NCBI RefSeq assembly: GCF_900110865.1
Contig: NZ_FOFD01000003.1
Span: forward strand, 372,001 to 436,000
Direction of reading: 5' to 3'
Source of the DNA: Natrinema salaciae
GTDB lineage: Archaea; Halobacteriota; Halobacteria; Halobacteriales; Natrialbaceae
DNA: 64,000 nt
Shown piece after piece: positions 35,770-44,759 of this stretch (position 1 is its first letter; each line of letters opens with the position of its first letter). Under the pieces are notes generated by a model, which made no database searches, was not told the origin of the DNA, and saw nothing but the letters and a program-made list of their open reading frames with translations. Position numbers and translations under genes: made by a program.

Positions 35770-37635
35770 GTGAGTCGAACGGTGAATCCCGAGCGGATCT
35801 TCGAGGCGTTCCCCGCGCCGAGCTACCGCGGGAACCAGCAGGCTGCCCTCCGCGACATTCGCGACGCCTTCGCGGCCGACAACGACGTCGTGCTCGTTCG
35901 CGCGCCGACGGGCAGCGGCAAGTCCCTGCTCGCCCGTGCCGTCGCCGGCTGTGCCCGCCGCGCGGACGAGGGCGACCCCAGCGACGCCACGGGTGCCTAC
36001 TACACGACCCCGCAGGTCTCCCAGCTCGACGACGTGGCGGCCGACGACCTCCTGGCCGATCTCAACGTCATCCGCGGGAAGTCCAACTACACCTGCATCC
36101 TCCCGGAGGAACGCGATACGCCGGTCAATCAGGCCCCTTGCGTGCGAGAACGGGGGTACGACTGTTCGGTCAAACACCGGTGTCCCTACTTCTCGGACCG
36201 GGCGATCGCGTCGAACCGGGAGATCGCGGCGATGACGCTGGCCTACTTCATGCAAACCGCCGGAAGCGAGGTTTTCCGACGGCGCGACGTCGTCGTCGTC
36301 GACGAGGCCCACGGCCTCGCCGAGTGGGCCGAAATGTACGCGACGATTCAACTGGGGCCGCGGACCGTCCCGTTCTGGGACGACCTCCGCGTTCCCGAAG
36401 TCGAGACCGTCGACCGAGCCGTCCGATACGCCGAGAACCTCGCGGGGACTTGTTCCCGCCGCAAGGACGACCTGCTCGCACAGGACTCGCTCTCCCCCGC
36501 CGAAGTGCGCGAACGCGACCGCTTACAGGAGCTCATCGGCGAACTCGAGTGGTTCGTCTCCGACTACCGCGATCCGCAGAGCCCGACGACGTGGCTGGTC
36601 GATCAGTCCGAACCGCGCGCTCGCGACGCCGACGACGACGGCGACGAACCGCGAGGCGGTCCGCTGACGATCAAGCCGATGAACCCCGAGAAATACCTGC
36701 AGCACACCGTCTGGGACCGGGGCAACACGTTCGCGCTCCTGTCGGCGACCATCCTCAACAAGGCCGCTTTCTGCCGGCAGGTCGGGCTCGATCCGGACGA
36801 CGTCGCCCTCGTCGACGTCGGCCACACGTTCCCCGTCGAGAACCGGCCGCTGTACGACGTGACCCAGGGGAAGATGACCTACGAGCGGCGCGACGAGACG
36901 ACGCCGAAGATCGCCCGGACGATCGTCCGACTCATGCAGCGCCACCCCGACGAGAAGGGGCTGGTCCACGCCCACTCCTACGACATTCAGGAGCGTCTCG
37001 CCGACCTGTTGGCGGACTTCGGCGTCGGCGACCGGATCAGAACCCACGACCGCGACGGTCGCGACGCCGCCCTCGAGGCCTGGAAGGCCGCCGACGATCC
37101 CGACGTCTTCCTCTCGGTGAAGATGGAAGAGGCGCTGGATCTCAAGGGCGATCTCTGCCGCTGGCAGGTCCTCTGTAAGGCCCCCTTCCTCAACACCGGC
37201 GACTCCCGGGTTGCCCACCGCCTCGAGGAGGGACAGTGGGCGTGGTACTATCGGACGGCGCTCCGCACGGTAATTCAGGCCTGCGGCCGCGTCGTCCGCG
37301 CCCCGGACGATCACGGCGCGACGTATCTGGCCGACTCGAGTCTGGTGGATCTCTTCGACCGCGCCCGGACGGACATGCCGGACTGGTTCGAGGAACAGGT
37401 CGACCGCATGGAGCGACCGGAGCTGCCGGCGTTCGAGCCGCGGGCCGCGCTCGGCGAGTCGGCGGGCGGATCGGGCGGCCGCTCCGGCGTCGGCTCCGGA
37501 CCCGGCTCCTCGCGGCGGGGAGCGAACGCGGACGCCGACGGGAGGCGAACGGACCGTTCGTCGACGCGCTCGAGCCGGTCGCGGCGGTCCTCTCGCTCGA
37601 GTCCGTTAGCCGACGTCTGGGATACGGACGAGTGA
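35770..37635 (+). CDS. Fe-S superfamily-2 DNA helicase (XPD/DinG-like), 621 aa
   Basis: GTG 35770 (MSRTVNPERIFEAF) is preferred because upstream in-frame sequence is Arg-rich and overlaps the tRNA-like element. Walker A is APTGSGKS (45-52) and the Walker B DEAH box is 178-181. Four Cys between them (Cys109, 124, 132, 138) match the [4Fe-4S] domain of XPD/DinG/FancJ 5'-3' helicases. C-terminal motifs include SVKMEEALDLKGD and the QACGRVVRAPDDHG arginine-finger motif VI. The last 70 residues are a low-complexity Ser/Arg/Gly tail. A repair or replication role is expected. Confidence 0.9.
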   Translation: MSRTVNPERIFEAFPAPSYRGNQQAALRDIRDAFAADNDVVLVRAPTGSGKSLLARAVAGCARRADEGDPSDATGAYYTTPQVSQLDDVAADDLLADLNVIRGKSNYTCILPEERDTPVNQAPCVRERGYDCSVKHRCPYFSDRAIASNREIAAMTLAYFMQTAGSEVFRRRDVVVVDEAHGLAEWAEMYATIQLGPRTVPFWDDLRVPEVETVDRAVRYAENLAGTCSRRKDDLLAQDSLSPAEVRERDRLQELIGELEWFVSDYRDPQSPTTWLVDQSEPRARDADDDGDEPRGGPLTIKPMNPEKYLQHTVWDRGNTFALLSATILNKAAFCRQVGLDPDDVALVDVGHTFPVENRPLYDVTQGKMTYERRDETTPKIARTIVRLMQRHPDEKGLVHAHSYDIQERLADLLADFGVGDRIRTHDRDGRDAALEAWKAADDPDVFLSVKMEEALDLKGDLCRWQVLCKAPFLNTGDSRVAHRLEEGQWAWYYRTALRTVIQACGRVVRAPDDHGATYLADSSLVDLFDRARTDMPDWFEEQVDRMERPELPAFEPRAALGESAGGSGGRSGVGSGPGSSRRGANADADGRRTDRSSTRSSRSRRSSRSSPLADVWDTDE

Positions 37636-37721
37636 CGGCCGACTCGGCCGGTGAGCCGATCGAACCGGTACCCAGAATGCTCGCGGCTGAGATTCGCCGA
37701 GACGGCGACTCCACACTCGAC

Positions 37722-37808
37722 CTAGAAGAGAGACATCGCGCTCCAGGCGACCATCGAAGTCACCATGAGCAGCGCGAAGACGAGGGCGATGAGCTGGTTC
37801 CTGTCCAT
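37722..37808 (-). CDS. 28-residue single-helix membrane peptide
   Basis: ATG 37808 to TAG 37722 encodes MDRNQLIALVFALLMVTSMV followed by AWSAMSLF. The polar N-terminus MDRNQ plus one hydrophobic helix of about 22 residues is what I remember of a tiny conserved haloarchaeal protein. The high hydrophobicity is unusual in a region where random frames are Arg-rich. Function unknown. It sits between the convergent helicase end and the Trm5/TYW2-family gene end. Too short for usual gene callers. Confidence 0.65.
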   Translation of the reverse strand: MDRNQLIALVFALLMVTSMVAWSAMSLF

Positions 37809-37886
37809 ACGCGACGACAGTCGCTCCTCGAGTATCAATCCCACGACCGATAGGCGGGGACGGCCGGGTCCGCGGCCGACGGTCGC

Positions 37887-39074
37887 CTACTCGAAACGGG
37901 CATCGACCACGACGTGTGCGACGCCTGCGCTGTGACTCTTGACCCGTCGTGTCTCGAGGATCTCGAGTTCGCGGCCGGCGTCCGCGGCCGCCGCTTCGAG
38001 GCGCTCGAGCGGCCGCTCCCACAGGCGGGATTCGGGGGTCGCCTCGTGGTAGTGGACGACGCCGCCGGGGACCAGCGCCGCGAGGGCGTCGTCGAGGAAG
38101 TCGCGTGCCTCGTCCGTTCGCGTTCCGTGCCCCCTCTCGTCGCCCGTATCGGCGTCGGCGTCGGCGCCGTCCCCGCTCCCGTAGTAGCCCATCACGACCC
38201 GATCGGCGTCGATCTCCGTGGCGAGGTCGCGACAGTCGGTCATGTAGGCGTCGACGCGGTCGCCGACGTCGTTGAGCACGGCGTTCTCGAGCAGGTAGCG
38301 GAAGGCGGTCGGGTTGATCTCGGTCGCGGTCACCCGCGCGCCGGCTCGGGCCATCGGGAGGGTGAAGTAGCCGATGCCGGCGAACATGTCGAACACCCGC
38401 TCGCCCGAGTCGGCAAGATCGCCCATTCGGGCGCGTTCGGCCTGGTTGCCGGGCGAGAACATGACGGTCGCGGGGTCGAGCCCGTACTTCGTCCCGTGCT
38501 CGGTGTGGATCGTTTCCGTCTCCCGCTGGCCCGCGATGAGCCGGGTTCTGGGCTCGCGGTACGTTCCGGCGGTCCCGTCGTTTGCGATCCCCTCGTCGGC
38601 CAGCACGCTATCGGCCTCGCCGTGTACCTCGAGCAGGGCCTCCCCGAGTGCCGTCTCGTCCGGACAGCCCTCGGGCACCGCCACGAGGATCACCGAGCCG
38701 ATCACCGCCCACGAGCCGGGGGCCGACTCGAGGTCGGCGTCGCTCCAGCCCCGCTCGGCCAGCAGCGCCTCGAGGTCCGGACTGCGCGGCTCGGGGTCGA
38801 GTTGCCGGACGATCTCGAGCACCCGCGTCTCGGTCGGCGGCTCCGCGATCGGGAGCGCGACCCTGTCGGGCCCGTCCTCGCGGACGCGCCTCGAGTCGTC
38901 GTAGACGCCCTCGGCGCGCAGCGACTCGATTGCGGCCTCTGCGCGGGGCTTCGCGACGACGGCAGCGAGCGGCGCGTCCGCTTCCGCCCGCTCGAGCACG
39001 TCGTCGGCCGCGGGCTCGAGGGCGTGTCGCTTCTCGTCCGTGGGCCGATCGTCCCCCTCCGCGTCCTCAGTCAT
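37887..39074 (-). CDS. taw2: Trm5/TYW2-family tRNA(Phe) wyosine-pathway transferase, 395 aa
   Basis: SAM-binding Trm5-like domain with VFDMFAGIGYFTLPMARAGA (motif I), TEINPTAFRYLLENA and a C-terminal VHYHEATP segment. The FSPGNQAERARM stretch resembles the archaeal TYW2 group (aminocarboxypropyl transfer to demethylwyosine at G37) more than Trm5, although the two are close. An N-terminal region (about 30-180) would bind tRNA. A 15-residue Asp/Ala insertion interrupts the catalytic domain. Its start overlaps the nmd3 stop by 8 nt, so the two are cotranscribed, linking tRNA modification and ribosome maturation. Confidence 0.83.
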   Translation of the reverse strand: MTEDAEGDDRPTDEKRHALEPAADDVLERAEADAPLAAVVAKPRAEAAIESLRAEGVYDDSRRVREDGPDRVALPIAEPPTETRVLEIVRQLDPEPRSPDLEALLAERGWSDADLESAPGSWAVIGSVILVAVPEGCPDETALGEALLEVHGEADSVLADEGIANDGTAGTYREPRTRLIAGQRETETIHTEHGTKYGLDPATVMFSPGNQAERARMGDLADSGERVFDMFAGIGYFTLPMARAGARVTATEINPTAFRYLLENAVLNDVGDRVDAYMTDCRDLATEIDADRVVMGYYGSGDGADADADTGDERGHGTRTDEARDFLDDALAALVPGGVVHYHEATPESRLWERPLERLEAAAADAGRELEILETRRVKSHSAGVAHVVVDARFE

Positions 39075-40191
39075 CGCTCTCGTCGGGCAGAATGTGCACT
39101 CCGGCGCGGCTCTTCAGCACGGGGACGGTTTCGGCCTCGGCGTCGAAGTAGTCCGGTCGCGCGACGGTCGTGGCCCGAAACGTCTCGGGGTCGAGCACCT
39201 GCACGGCGTTGTCGTCCTCGACGGTGACGACCGTCGCTTCGTCCGCCTCCTCGAGGTGGCCGAGCCGTCGCGCGTCGGGCGAGTTCCCCTCCTCGTAGCT
39301 CGCCTCGTAGCGCTCGCCGGTCGTCACGCGGACGCCCTTGAGGTTGCCGCGGGCGCTGCGGACGAGGACGGGACCGCCGTCGTCGTCGGCGACCTCGATC
39401 ACTTCCCCCGGCGTGTACGGCGGTAGCCGAACGGCGAACGTGACGCGGTAGACCTCGTTGCCGTCCTGATCCTCCGTGACGAGGGTTTCGGCGTCGTTGA
39501 CGGTGCCGCCGAACTCCTCGATCATCTTGTTCGAGATCTTCTTGCCGATCTTGTTGGTCGATACCCGGATGTTCAGCCCGTCGTCGACCTCGCTCATCTC
39601 GGTGACGAAGGCGTTGCGGTCGCCCGTGGCCTCCATGTCGGCGACGATTGTGTTCGCGATCTCTTTCGCTCTCTCGACCTCGTCGGTCGTCGGGGTGCGG
39701 TCCTCGGCGCGGACCTGAACGATGCTGGCGTAGTAATCGCCGGCGATCCGCCCGCAGCGGGTGCAGGTCTGGCGGGCGATCTTGACCGGGACCGTCACCT
39801 GCTCCTCGACCGGCGTCCCGCGAACGACGCCGGTGAAGAAGCAGTGCATCCGGATCGTGTTCTGGTCGACCTGTTCGGGGTCGATCTGCCAGGCGACGTC
39901 CTCGACGTCGACGTGGACGCCCAGCGCCTCGCTGACCTCTTCGATGGCGATGTCGGTGTAGTCGTCCGCGCCGACGTCGACCCACCGGTTCCCCCGGTAG
40001 ACCGCACCGCAGCGGGCGCAGACGCGGACGTCGATCCGCTCCGGCGCGTCCACGAAGTCGAAGTCCTCGAAGTAACACGAATCGCAGAGCTCGACCTCCG
40101 CACCGGGGCGCAACGGACTATTCGCGTCGCTCGCCGACCGCTCGGGCACCGCGTCCCCGCATCGGGGACAGAACGCACGCGACTCACTCAT
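39067..40191 (-). CDS. nmd3: NMD3-like ribosomal-subunit factor, 374 aa
   Basis: Archaeal homologue of the eukaryotic 60S export adaptor NMD3, lacking the export tail. Paired zinc motifs CPRCG (about 8-12), CDSC (about 36-39), CARCG (about 61-65) and CTRCG (about 144-148) mark the treble-zinc N-terminal part. A beta-rich middle and an OB-like C-terminal domain follow. Archaea have no nucleus, so a role in large-subunit maturation or surveillance is likely. ATG 40191 follows a TATA-like CCTTAAC (minus, about 40222) by about 25 nt, favouring it over ATG 40212. Confidence 0.88.
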   Translation of the reverse strand: MSESRAFCPRCGDAVPERSASDANSPLRPGAEVELCDSCYFEDFDFVDAPERIDVRVCARCGAVYRGNRWVDVGADDYTDIAIEEVSEALGVHVDVEDVAWQIDPEQVDQNTIRMHCFFTGVVRGTPVEEQVTVPVKIARQTCTRCGRIAGDYYASIVQVRAEDRTPTTDEVERAKEIANTIVADMEATGDRNAFVTEMSEVDDGLNIRVSTNKIGKKISNKMIEEFGGTVNDAETLVTEDQDGNEVYRVTFAVRLPPYTPGEVIEVADDDGGPVLVRSARGNLKGVRVTTGERYEASYEEGNSPDARRLGHLEEADEATVVTVEDDNAVQVLDPETFRATTVARPDYFDAEAETVPVLKSRAGVHILPDESDD

Positions 40192-40212
40192 TGGCCCCGT
40201 TTGGAGGCTCAC

Positions 40213-40659
40213 GGAGTTAAGGGACGCGCTCCGCCCGTTTCGACCGTGATCGGTGCTCGAGCAACTCCGCCGGGGTTGCTCACCCTCTCCGACCAGTCAC
40301 CCAACGTGACGGTCGGTTCGCTCTACCCGAAACGAAGGGGTACCGGATCGAATCCGTCAGACGCGCGTCAGACATCGTCTCAGGTCCCTGTTGTCAGACG
40401 TGACCACGTCACGCGGTCTCCAGGCGAAACGAAGGGGTTGACCGGGTCGACTGCTACGGACGCTGATCGGTCAGTCGACGCGGACAGTGCCATCCCGATC
40501 TGACAGGTTCGGTGTCGGTTGCGGTATCACTATCCCATCCGTTCTCCAGTGGGATTCGGTAGAACAGTCGGCTACAGGTTCCTCTCGGAGGAGTAATTAG
40601 CGGTAAAACCACCACGTTCCCTGTTCAAAACCGTCTTCGACGTGCGCTCGGCACCTCTC
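40213..40659. other. Intergenic region of about 450 bp between nmd3 and vapC
   Basis: No gene is visible. A short direct repeat, CGAAACGAAGGGG, occurs twice about 96 bp apart (near 40329 and 40425). The surrounding text has several GTC/GAC-rich inverted segments. Nothing resembles a tRNA or a mobile-element end. Confidence 0.45.
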
Positions 40660-41040
40660 TCAGTAAGAGATCGTCTCGAGACCGGTGACGGTTTCGAAGT
40701 GGCTATCTCGAGTAACGAGCGATGCGCCGTGCCGTCGGCAGATCCCTGCGATGAGCACGTCCCCATCGCTGATCGGTTCACCCGCCGATCGGAGTTCGGC
40801 GATCAATCGGGCCGCTTCGATCGCCGCGTCGTGATCGAATTCGAGCGGCTCGATCCAATCGAGACCGTCACGAGCCGTCTCCAGATCGTCGCCGTCGTAG
40901 ATCGCAGCTCCCTCGTAGATCTCATACAGCGCGATCGCCGGAGCGTAATACACCGGTTCGTCGAGGCGCTTCAGGAGCTCTGCGGTCGCGCTTTCCCCCT
41001 CGAGGTAGTCTATCAGAAACGTCGAATCGAACGCGATCAC
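40660..41040 (-). CDS. vapC: PIN-domain toxin, VapC-like, 126 aa
   Basis: MIAFDSTFLIDYLEG carries the first PIN Asp (residue 5). A conserved Glu follows near YEIYEG (about 42), and GEPISDGDVLIAGICRRHGA plus LVTRDSHFETV supply the remaining acidic residues of the metal site. VapC toxins cut tRNA or rRNA. Its ATG overlaps the antitoxin's stop (ATGA), the standard coupled toxin-antitoxin arrangement. Its target is unknown. Confidence 0.88.
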   Translation of the reverse strand: MIAFDSTFLIDYLEGESATAELLKRLDEPVYYAPAIALYEIYEGAAIYDGDDLETARDGLDWIEPLEFDHDAAIEAARLIAELRSAGEPISDGDVLIAGICRRHGASLVTRDSHFETVTGLETISY

Positions 41041-41294
41041 TGGTCCGAACTCCGGCCGTGCCGTTCGCGCAGTCGTTCCCGGCGCTCTCGAACGCCGTCG
41101 TCCAGGTTTTCGCCCGCCTCCTCGACGGCTGCTCGGAATCCGTCGGCGTCGGCGAACGCACCGAACCCCTTCATGACGTCCCGGTTAGATTCGGTCAACC
41201 GAAGGACGGTGTCCGTGAAGCTCTCATCGTCGCGCTTGTGCGACTTCAGTCGTTCGTAGGCCTCCTCCGTGATGGTTACCGTCTTCGTGGACAT
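41037..41294 (-). CDS. vapB: VapB-like antitoxin, 85 aa
   Basis: ATG 41294 (MSTKTVTITEEAYERLKSHK) starts a short ribbon-helix-helix-type N-terminus, typical of archaeal VapB/DUF217 antitoxins, followed by a flexible charged C-terminus (REEAGENLDD-like, ending RERHGRSSDQ) that would wrap VapC. The upstream in-frame ATG at 41327 adds Cys/Thr-rich residues and is unlikely. It is translated first and probably autoregulates the pair. Confidence 0.85.
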   Translation of the reverse strand: MSTKTVTITEEAYERLKSHKRDDESFTDTVLRLTESNRDVMKGFGAFADADGFRAAVEEAGENLDDGVRERRERLRERHGRSSDQ

Positions 41295-41411
41295 ACGTGT
41301 ACACGTAAACATACACTGTACGTTCATAAAGATCTCGCGGTCCGGATGCGGCGTTCAACGTTCGAACGTCCCGTCAGGGCACTTATTTTACCGGAGCCCC
41401 TCATTTGGGGT

Positions 41412-42302
41412 ATGAACTGGCAGGCGGACTGGGGATTGCGGCTTCGAATGTTCGTGACGATGTTCCTGCTGTTCGCGCTGTACATCGTCTTCGCGGGTGT
41501 ACTCACCACAATTATTTCGGGCGGTGCGAACCTGCTCATCTTCGGGATGATCTTCGGCGGGTTCTCGCTCGTCCAGTACTACTTCAGCGACACGCTGACA
41601 CTGCGGAGCATGGGCGCGAAGACGGTCTCGGCTGACGAGTACCCGCAACTGCACGCCTCGATCGACCGGCTCTCCCAGCAGGCCGACCTCCCGAAGCCGA
41701 AGGTGGCGGTCGTCGACTCGAGGGTACCCAACGCCTTCGCGACCGGGCGCAACCAGAAAAACGCGGCCGTCTGCGTGACGACCGGACTGATGAACTCGCT
41801 CGAGCAGGACGAACTCGACGGCGTCCTCGCGCACGAACTCGCGCACGTGAAGAACCGCGACATGATGGTGATGACCATCGCCTCGTTCCTCTCGACCATC
41901 GCGTTCATGATGGTCCGCTGGGGGGCCTTCTTCGGCGGCGGGCACGGCCGCGGCCGCGAGGGCGGGGGCGGCGGCATCGTCGTCGCCATCCTCGTCTCGC
42001 TGATCGTCTGGATCATCAGCTACCTGCTCATTCGGGCGCTCTCCCGCTACCGCGAGTACGCCGCCGACCGCGGGGCCGCCGCCATCACCGGCAACCCCTC
42101 CGCGCTCGCCTCGGCGCTGCTGAAGATCTCCGGCGAGATGGACAAGGTCCCGAAAGACGACCTGCGCGAGGAGGCCGAGATGAACGCCTTCTTCATCATC
42201 CCGATCAAGTCCGGCATTGTTGGACGACTCTTTAGCACGCACCCGCCGACGGAAAGACGGGTCAATAAACTACGAAATATTCAACAAGAAATGTCTTTAT
42301 AG
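41412..42302 (+). CDS. htpX: HtpX-like membrane zinc metalloprotease, 296 aa
   Basis: M48-family protease with the HELAH zinc motif (VLAHELAHVKNRD, about residues 138-150) and the third ligand Glu in YREYAADRGAAAITGNP (about 216). Four membrane segments (about 12-32, 38-55, 155-175, 193-212) flank the active site. A Gly/Arg-rich loop (GGGHGRGREGGGGG) lies between helices 3 and 4. HtpX degrades damaged membrane proteins. ATG 41412 follows a TATA-like CTTATTTTACC (about 41381). Its likely functional partner, the pspAB-like gene, lies 1.85 kb downstream, beyond the AT-rich island. Confidence 0.92.
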   Translation: MNWQADWGLRLRMFVTMFLLFALYIVFAGVLTTIISGGANLLIFGMIFGGFSLVQYYFSDTLTLRSMGAKTVSADEYPQLHASIDRLSQQADLPKPKVAVVDSRVPNAFATGRNQKNAAVCVTTGLMNSLEQDELDGVLAHELAHVKNRDMMVMTIASFLSTIAFMMVRWGAFFGGGHGRGREGGGGGIVVAILVSLIVWIISYLLIRALSRYREYAADRGAAAITGNPSALASALLKISGEMDKVPKDDLREEAEMNAFFIIPIKSGIVGRLFSTHPPTERRVNKLRNIQQEMSL

Positions 42303-42385
42303 GGAGTAATACACTGAAGATAATAATATTGGTTAGTAGTAGATCAATTCAACAATTACAATAGATAACTACCTATTTGTGAAAT

Positions 42386-42826
42386 TTAGATCTCGTTTAC
42401 GACTACACGACCATTATCAGCCGTGTCAACAGGGACATTGGTATTCACCTCTCCATTCGTAAGTCCGATAACTTCTAAGCCAATTCGGTGCTCATTGTTG
42501 AAAAACCCATAAGCATCGAATTTAGCTTCTGTATATCCCCTGAGCTGGAGATCAGTCTCTTCTGAGTCTTTTTCAGTATAACCCAAAAAGCGCCAATCTA
42601 TCGCAGTACTCTGATTATGCGACACATGGCCATATGATATTTCTCCATTATCTACTTCCCATTCAAGTTCTACATCAACCCTTGAAGTACGTTGACCTAG
42701 ATTTCTCCTGACTGCCTCATAAGCAACGTTGTAATCACCTGATGAACTTCCTGCTGCAGGAAGGGTTCCGATACTCAAAGCAGTCACTGTTCCTCCGATC
42801 GACTTTAGGGCTTGTCTTCTATTCAT
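42386..42826 (-). CDS. Tat-exported unknown protein in the AT-rich island, 146 aa
   Basis: ATG 42826 gives MNRRQALKSIGGTVTALSIG, a Tat signal without lipobox Cys. A GTG at 42844 would add six residues. The mature part (about 110 aa) is rich in polar and aromatic residues and probably beta-stranded (VDVELEWEVDNGEISYGHVS). I find no known family. Its codons are AT-rich, unlike the flanking genes. It follows the 221-aa exported protein by about 20 nt, so both are likely one transcript and perhaps secreted together. Confidence 0.72.
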   Translation of the reverse strand: MNRRQALKSIGGTVTALSIGTLPAAGSSSGDYNVAYEAVRRNLGQRTSRVDVELEWEVDNGEISYGHVSHNQSTAIDWRFLGYTEKDSEETDLQLRGYTEAKFDAYGFFNNEHRIGLEVIGLTNGEVNTNVPVDTADNGRVVVNEI

Positions 42827-42845
42827 TTTTATTTTATAACTCACG

Positions 42846-43511
42846 CTATAATGGGGTACTCTCGTTGATTAGCTCTGCATTCCCATTATTCCAACATCTC
42901 TGGAGAATCTCAGCAGTTACATTCCGAACCGTGAAACCAACATTCAAAGAAAATTGGGCTCGCTCCCGTGCATCAAATCGTTCGCTGGTTTCATTCCGGA
43001 TCTGTGAACTAGCTTCACCATCATATGTTGTGAACGATTTGCCATAGCCATCCTGATCTGTACTTGCATTGCGCCAAGATTCTCCGTCAAATTCCCATTT
43101 AATTAGCTGTTCTAGTTCATATCTGACATTACCTGCAATTGTTGCCCTAGCTGTATGGATCGATTCCATAGATTCATAATCGTCTTCGGACATAATTCCA
43201 TACATTTCCTGGAGCTCTGTCGTCATTTCCCAATCAGGATTAAGTAGTACATCTATGACTGCCTCTTCTTGATCCTGATTTAATTTGTCCTCTAACTCAT
43301 CTGGGGCATTTGATTCATCGTGTGCTTCTATGAATTGTATCACTTCTTTCCGATTTTTAGGGTCAAAATCAGTAACACTCTTACTATTTTCTTTCTCACC
43401 ACTCACAGGTCCGACTAACCCATTACCTAGTGATAGTGCTGATACACCTAGTACTGTAATAGTCTTCCTTCTGGTTATGTCTGTATAACCATTATCGTCT
43501 TTTTCTACCAT
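42846..43511 (-). CDS. Exported unknown protein with Tat-like signal in the AT-rich island, 221 aa
   Basis: ATG 43511 starts a protein with TRRKTITVLGVSALSLGNG (about residues 13-31), a Tat-type signal with RRK. The mature part is acidic, largely helical and contains a single Cys (ILQRCWNN). No family is recognised. A TATA-like TTTATTATAT (minus strand, about 43533-43524) stands just upstream. Sequence is strikingly AT-rich relative to the chromosome, implying recent acquisition. It is first of a two-gene unit. Confidence 0.72.
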   Translation of the reverse strand: MVEKDDNGYTDITRRKTITVLGVSALSLGNGLVGPVSGEKENSKSVTDFDPKNRKEVIQFIEAHDESNAPDELEDKLNQDQEEAVIDVLLNPDWEMTTELQEMYGIMSEDDYESMESIHTARATIAGNVRYELEQLIKWEFDGESWRNASTDQDGYGKSFTTYDGEASSQIRNETSERFDARERAQFSLNVGFTVRNVTAEILQRCWNNGNAELINESTPL

Positions 43512-44153
43512 CCAGATAGATATAATAAACCTATGTATTTAGTTCTTTCCACTAGATATTGTATCTGGTTTTCACAATCACATACCATACATTAGAATAT
43601 TAAATTCAAGTATTTTGTTAGTTATTCACTAGCTTCATTTTGAGACTTATTTCTGGATAGGACGTTCATATCGGGGTGTATTCTAGACAATAGACTGTAA
43701 TATCAAAATATACTATTGTGCGGGTAGCTCATCAAAGTTAACCGAAATGCTAGAGATTCAGTGAGTGTTATTTCCGCAATGACAGCCACTACAAACCTGA
43801 ATACAACGAATGAACCGCGTCCATTAATTCCGCTGAGCTATGGCGACCATCTAGAGAAAACTAGCAACCTTAAACGGAGGAAAGTGGTCACAACAAGAAT
43901 GGAAATAGTAACGGGAAGACCCTGTCAACCACTCCGACTTTGCTGAAGTAAGATTGTATCTGAGCTAGAATCCCTTATAAGAGTTTCTGAAGCCTCTATT
44001 GTAATTTCAATCCAATAATTCTGGTTGTGAGATGTTGGTGTCACCGATAAATGTCGGAGTACTGCGCTTCACGGACTATTGCATTGATGACAGTACATGA
44101 GTTGCCATGGTAAGAACAGAGACTTTGAAGCCTGTGGTCGCTTGACATTGTGT
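43512..44153. other. AT-rich non-coding part of the island
   Basis: About 640 bp of strongly AT-rich DNA. The only frame of note (43761-43946, 61 aa) has no promoter or ribosome site and no recognisable relative. No terminal repeats, integrase or transposase remains are visible. GC content returns to the chromosomal level abruptly at about 44150, where the pspAB-like gene starts. Confidence 0.5.
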
Positions 44154-44759
44154 ATGGGACTACTGGACGGACTCCGCGCCATCCTCGGCTCGCGCGCCGA
44201 AGCCGACGCCGGACGCGACGCCGACCCCGACGACCTCTTCGGGATGAGCACCGCCTACCTCACGATGCAGGCCGATCTGGGCTACGAGTCGCTGGACGTC
44301 GGCGCACTCTGTTTCTCCGGCGTCGATTCGAGCGACTTCCGGAACGCCGTCGACGAGGTCGAGGCGATCCTCGAGGCGGGCCGGGAGGAGACCGGGACCG
44401 GCTTCTCGGTCACGTCGGACGATCACGGCTATCACTGGGTCGTCCTCACGGACGACGACCCGGAGGACCTGATCACGAGCATGCACTTCGCCGCGGACAC
44501 CTTCATCGAGCACGACTACGGCTCGCGGCTGCTGGCTGCCGTTTTCGCCTACGAAGATCGCGACGGGACCGCGTACTGGATCTACTCCTTCCGTCGCGGC
44601 CGGTTCTACCCCTTCGTGCCGCGGTCCGGCCGGGAACGCGACTCGAGCGCGGAGTTCAAACTCGAGTCGGCGCTGGACGGCGAACTCGAGATCGAGCGCG
44701 AGAAGGAGTACTGGTACCCGCTCTGGCCGAGCGAGCGCGGCACCCATCCCTGGGAGTAG
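44154..44759 (+). CDS. pspAB: PspA-associated protein PspAB-like, 201 aa
   Basis: MGLLDGLRAILGSRAEADAG followed by DPDDLFGMSTAYLTMQADLG is what I recall of the haloarchaeal protein named PspAB, linked to the PspA membrane-stress system and often next to htpX. The rest is a compact alpha/beta domain with HYHWVVLTDD-like and FYPFVPRSG segments. ATG 44154 is the family start; the longer frame from 44097 runs into the AT-rich island. The island's right edge abuts this gene, so its native promoter may have been replaced. Confidence 0.8.
   Translation: MGLLDGLRAILGSRAEADAGRDADPDDLFGMSTAYLTMQADLGYESLDVGALCFSGVDSSDFRNAVDEVEAILEAGREETGTGFSVTSDDHGYHWVVLTDDDPEDLITSMHFAADTFIEHDYGSRLLAAVFAYEDRDGTAYWIYSFRRGRFYPFVPRSGRERDSSAEFKLESALDGELEIEREKEYWYPLWPSERGTHPWE

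Noticed and set aside
42386-43511. Halocin C8-type bacteriocin plus immunity pair, because of the Tat signals and small size
   Set aside because: Neither protein has the Cys-rich C-terminal peptide of halocin C8, and no transporter or regulator is nearby. Left as unknown exported proteins.
43761-43946. 61-codon plus-strand frame in the AT-rich island as a transposase remnant
   Set aside because: No DDE or HUH motif, no terminal repeats and no promoter; too short and featureless to support.
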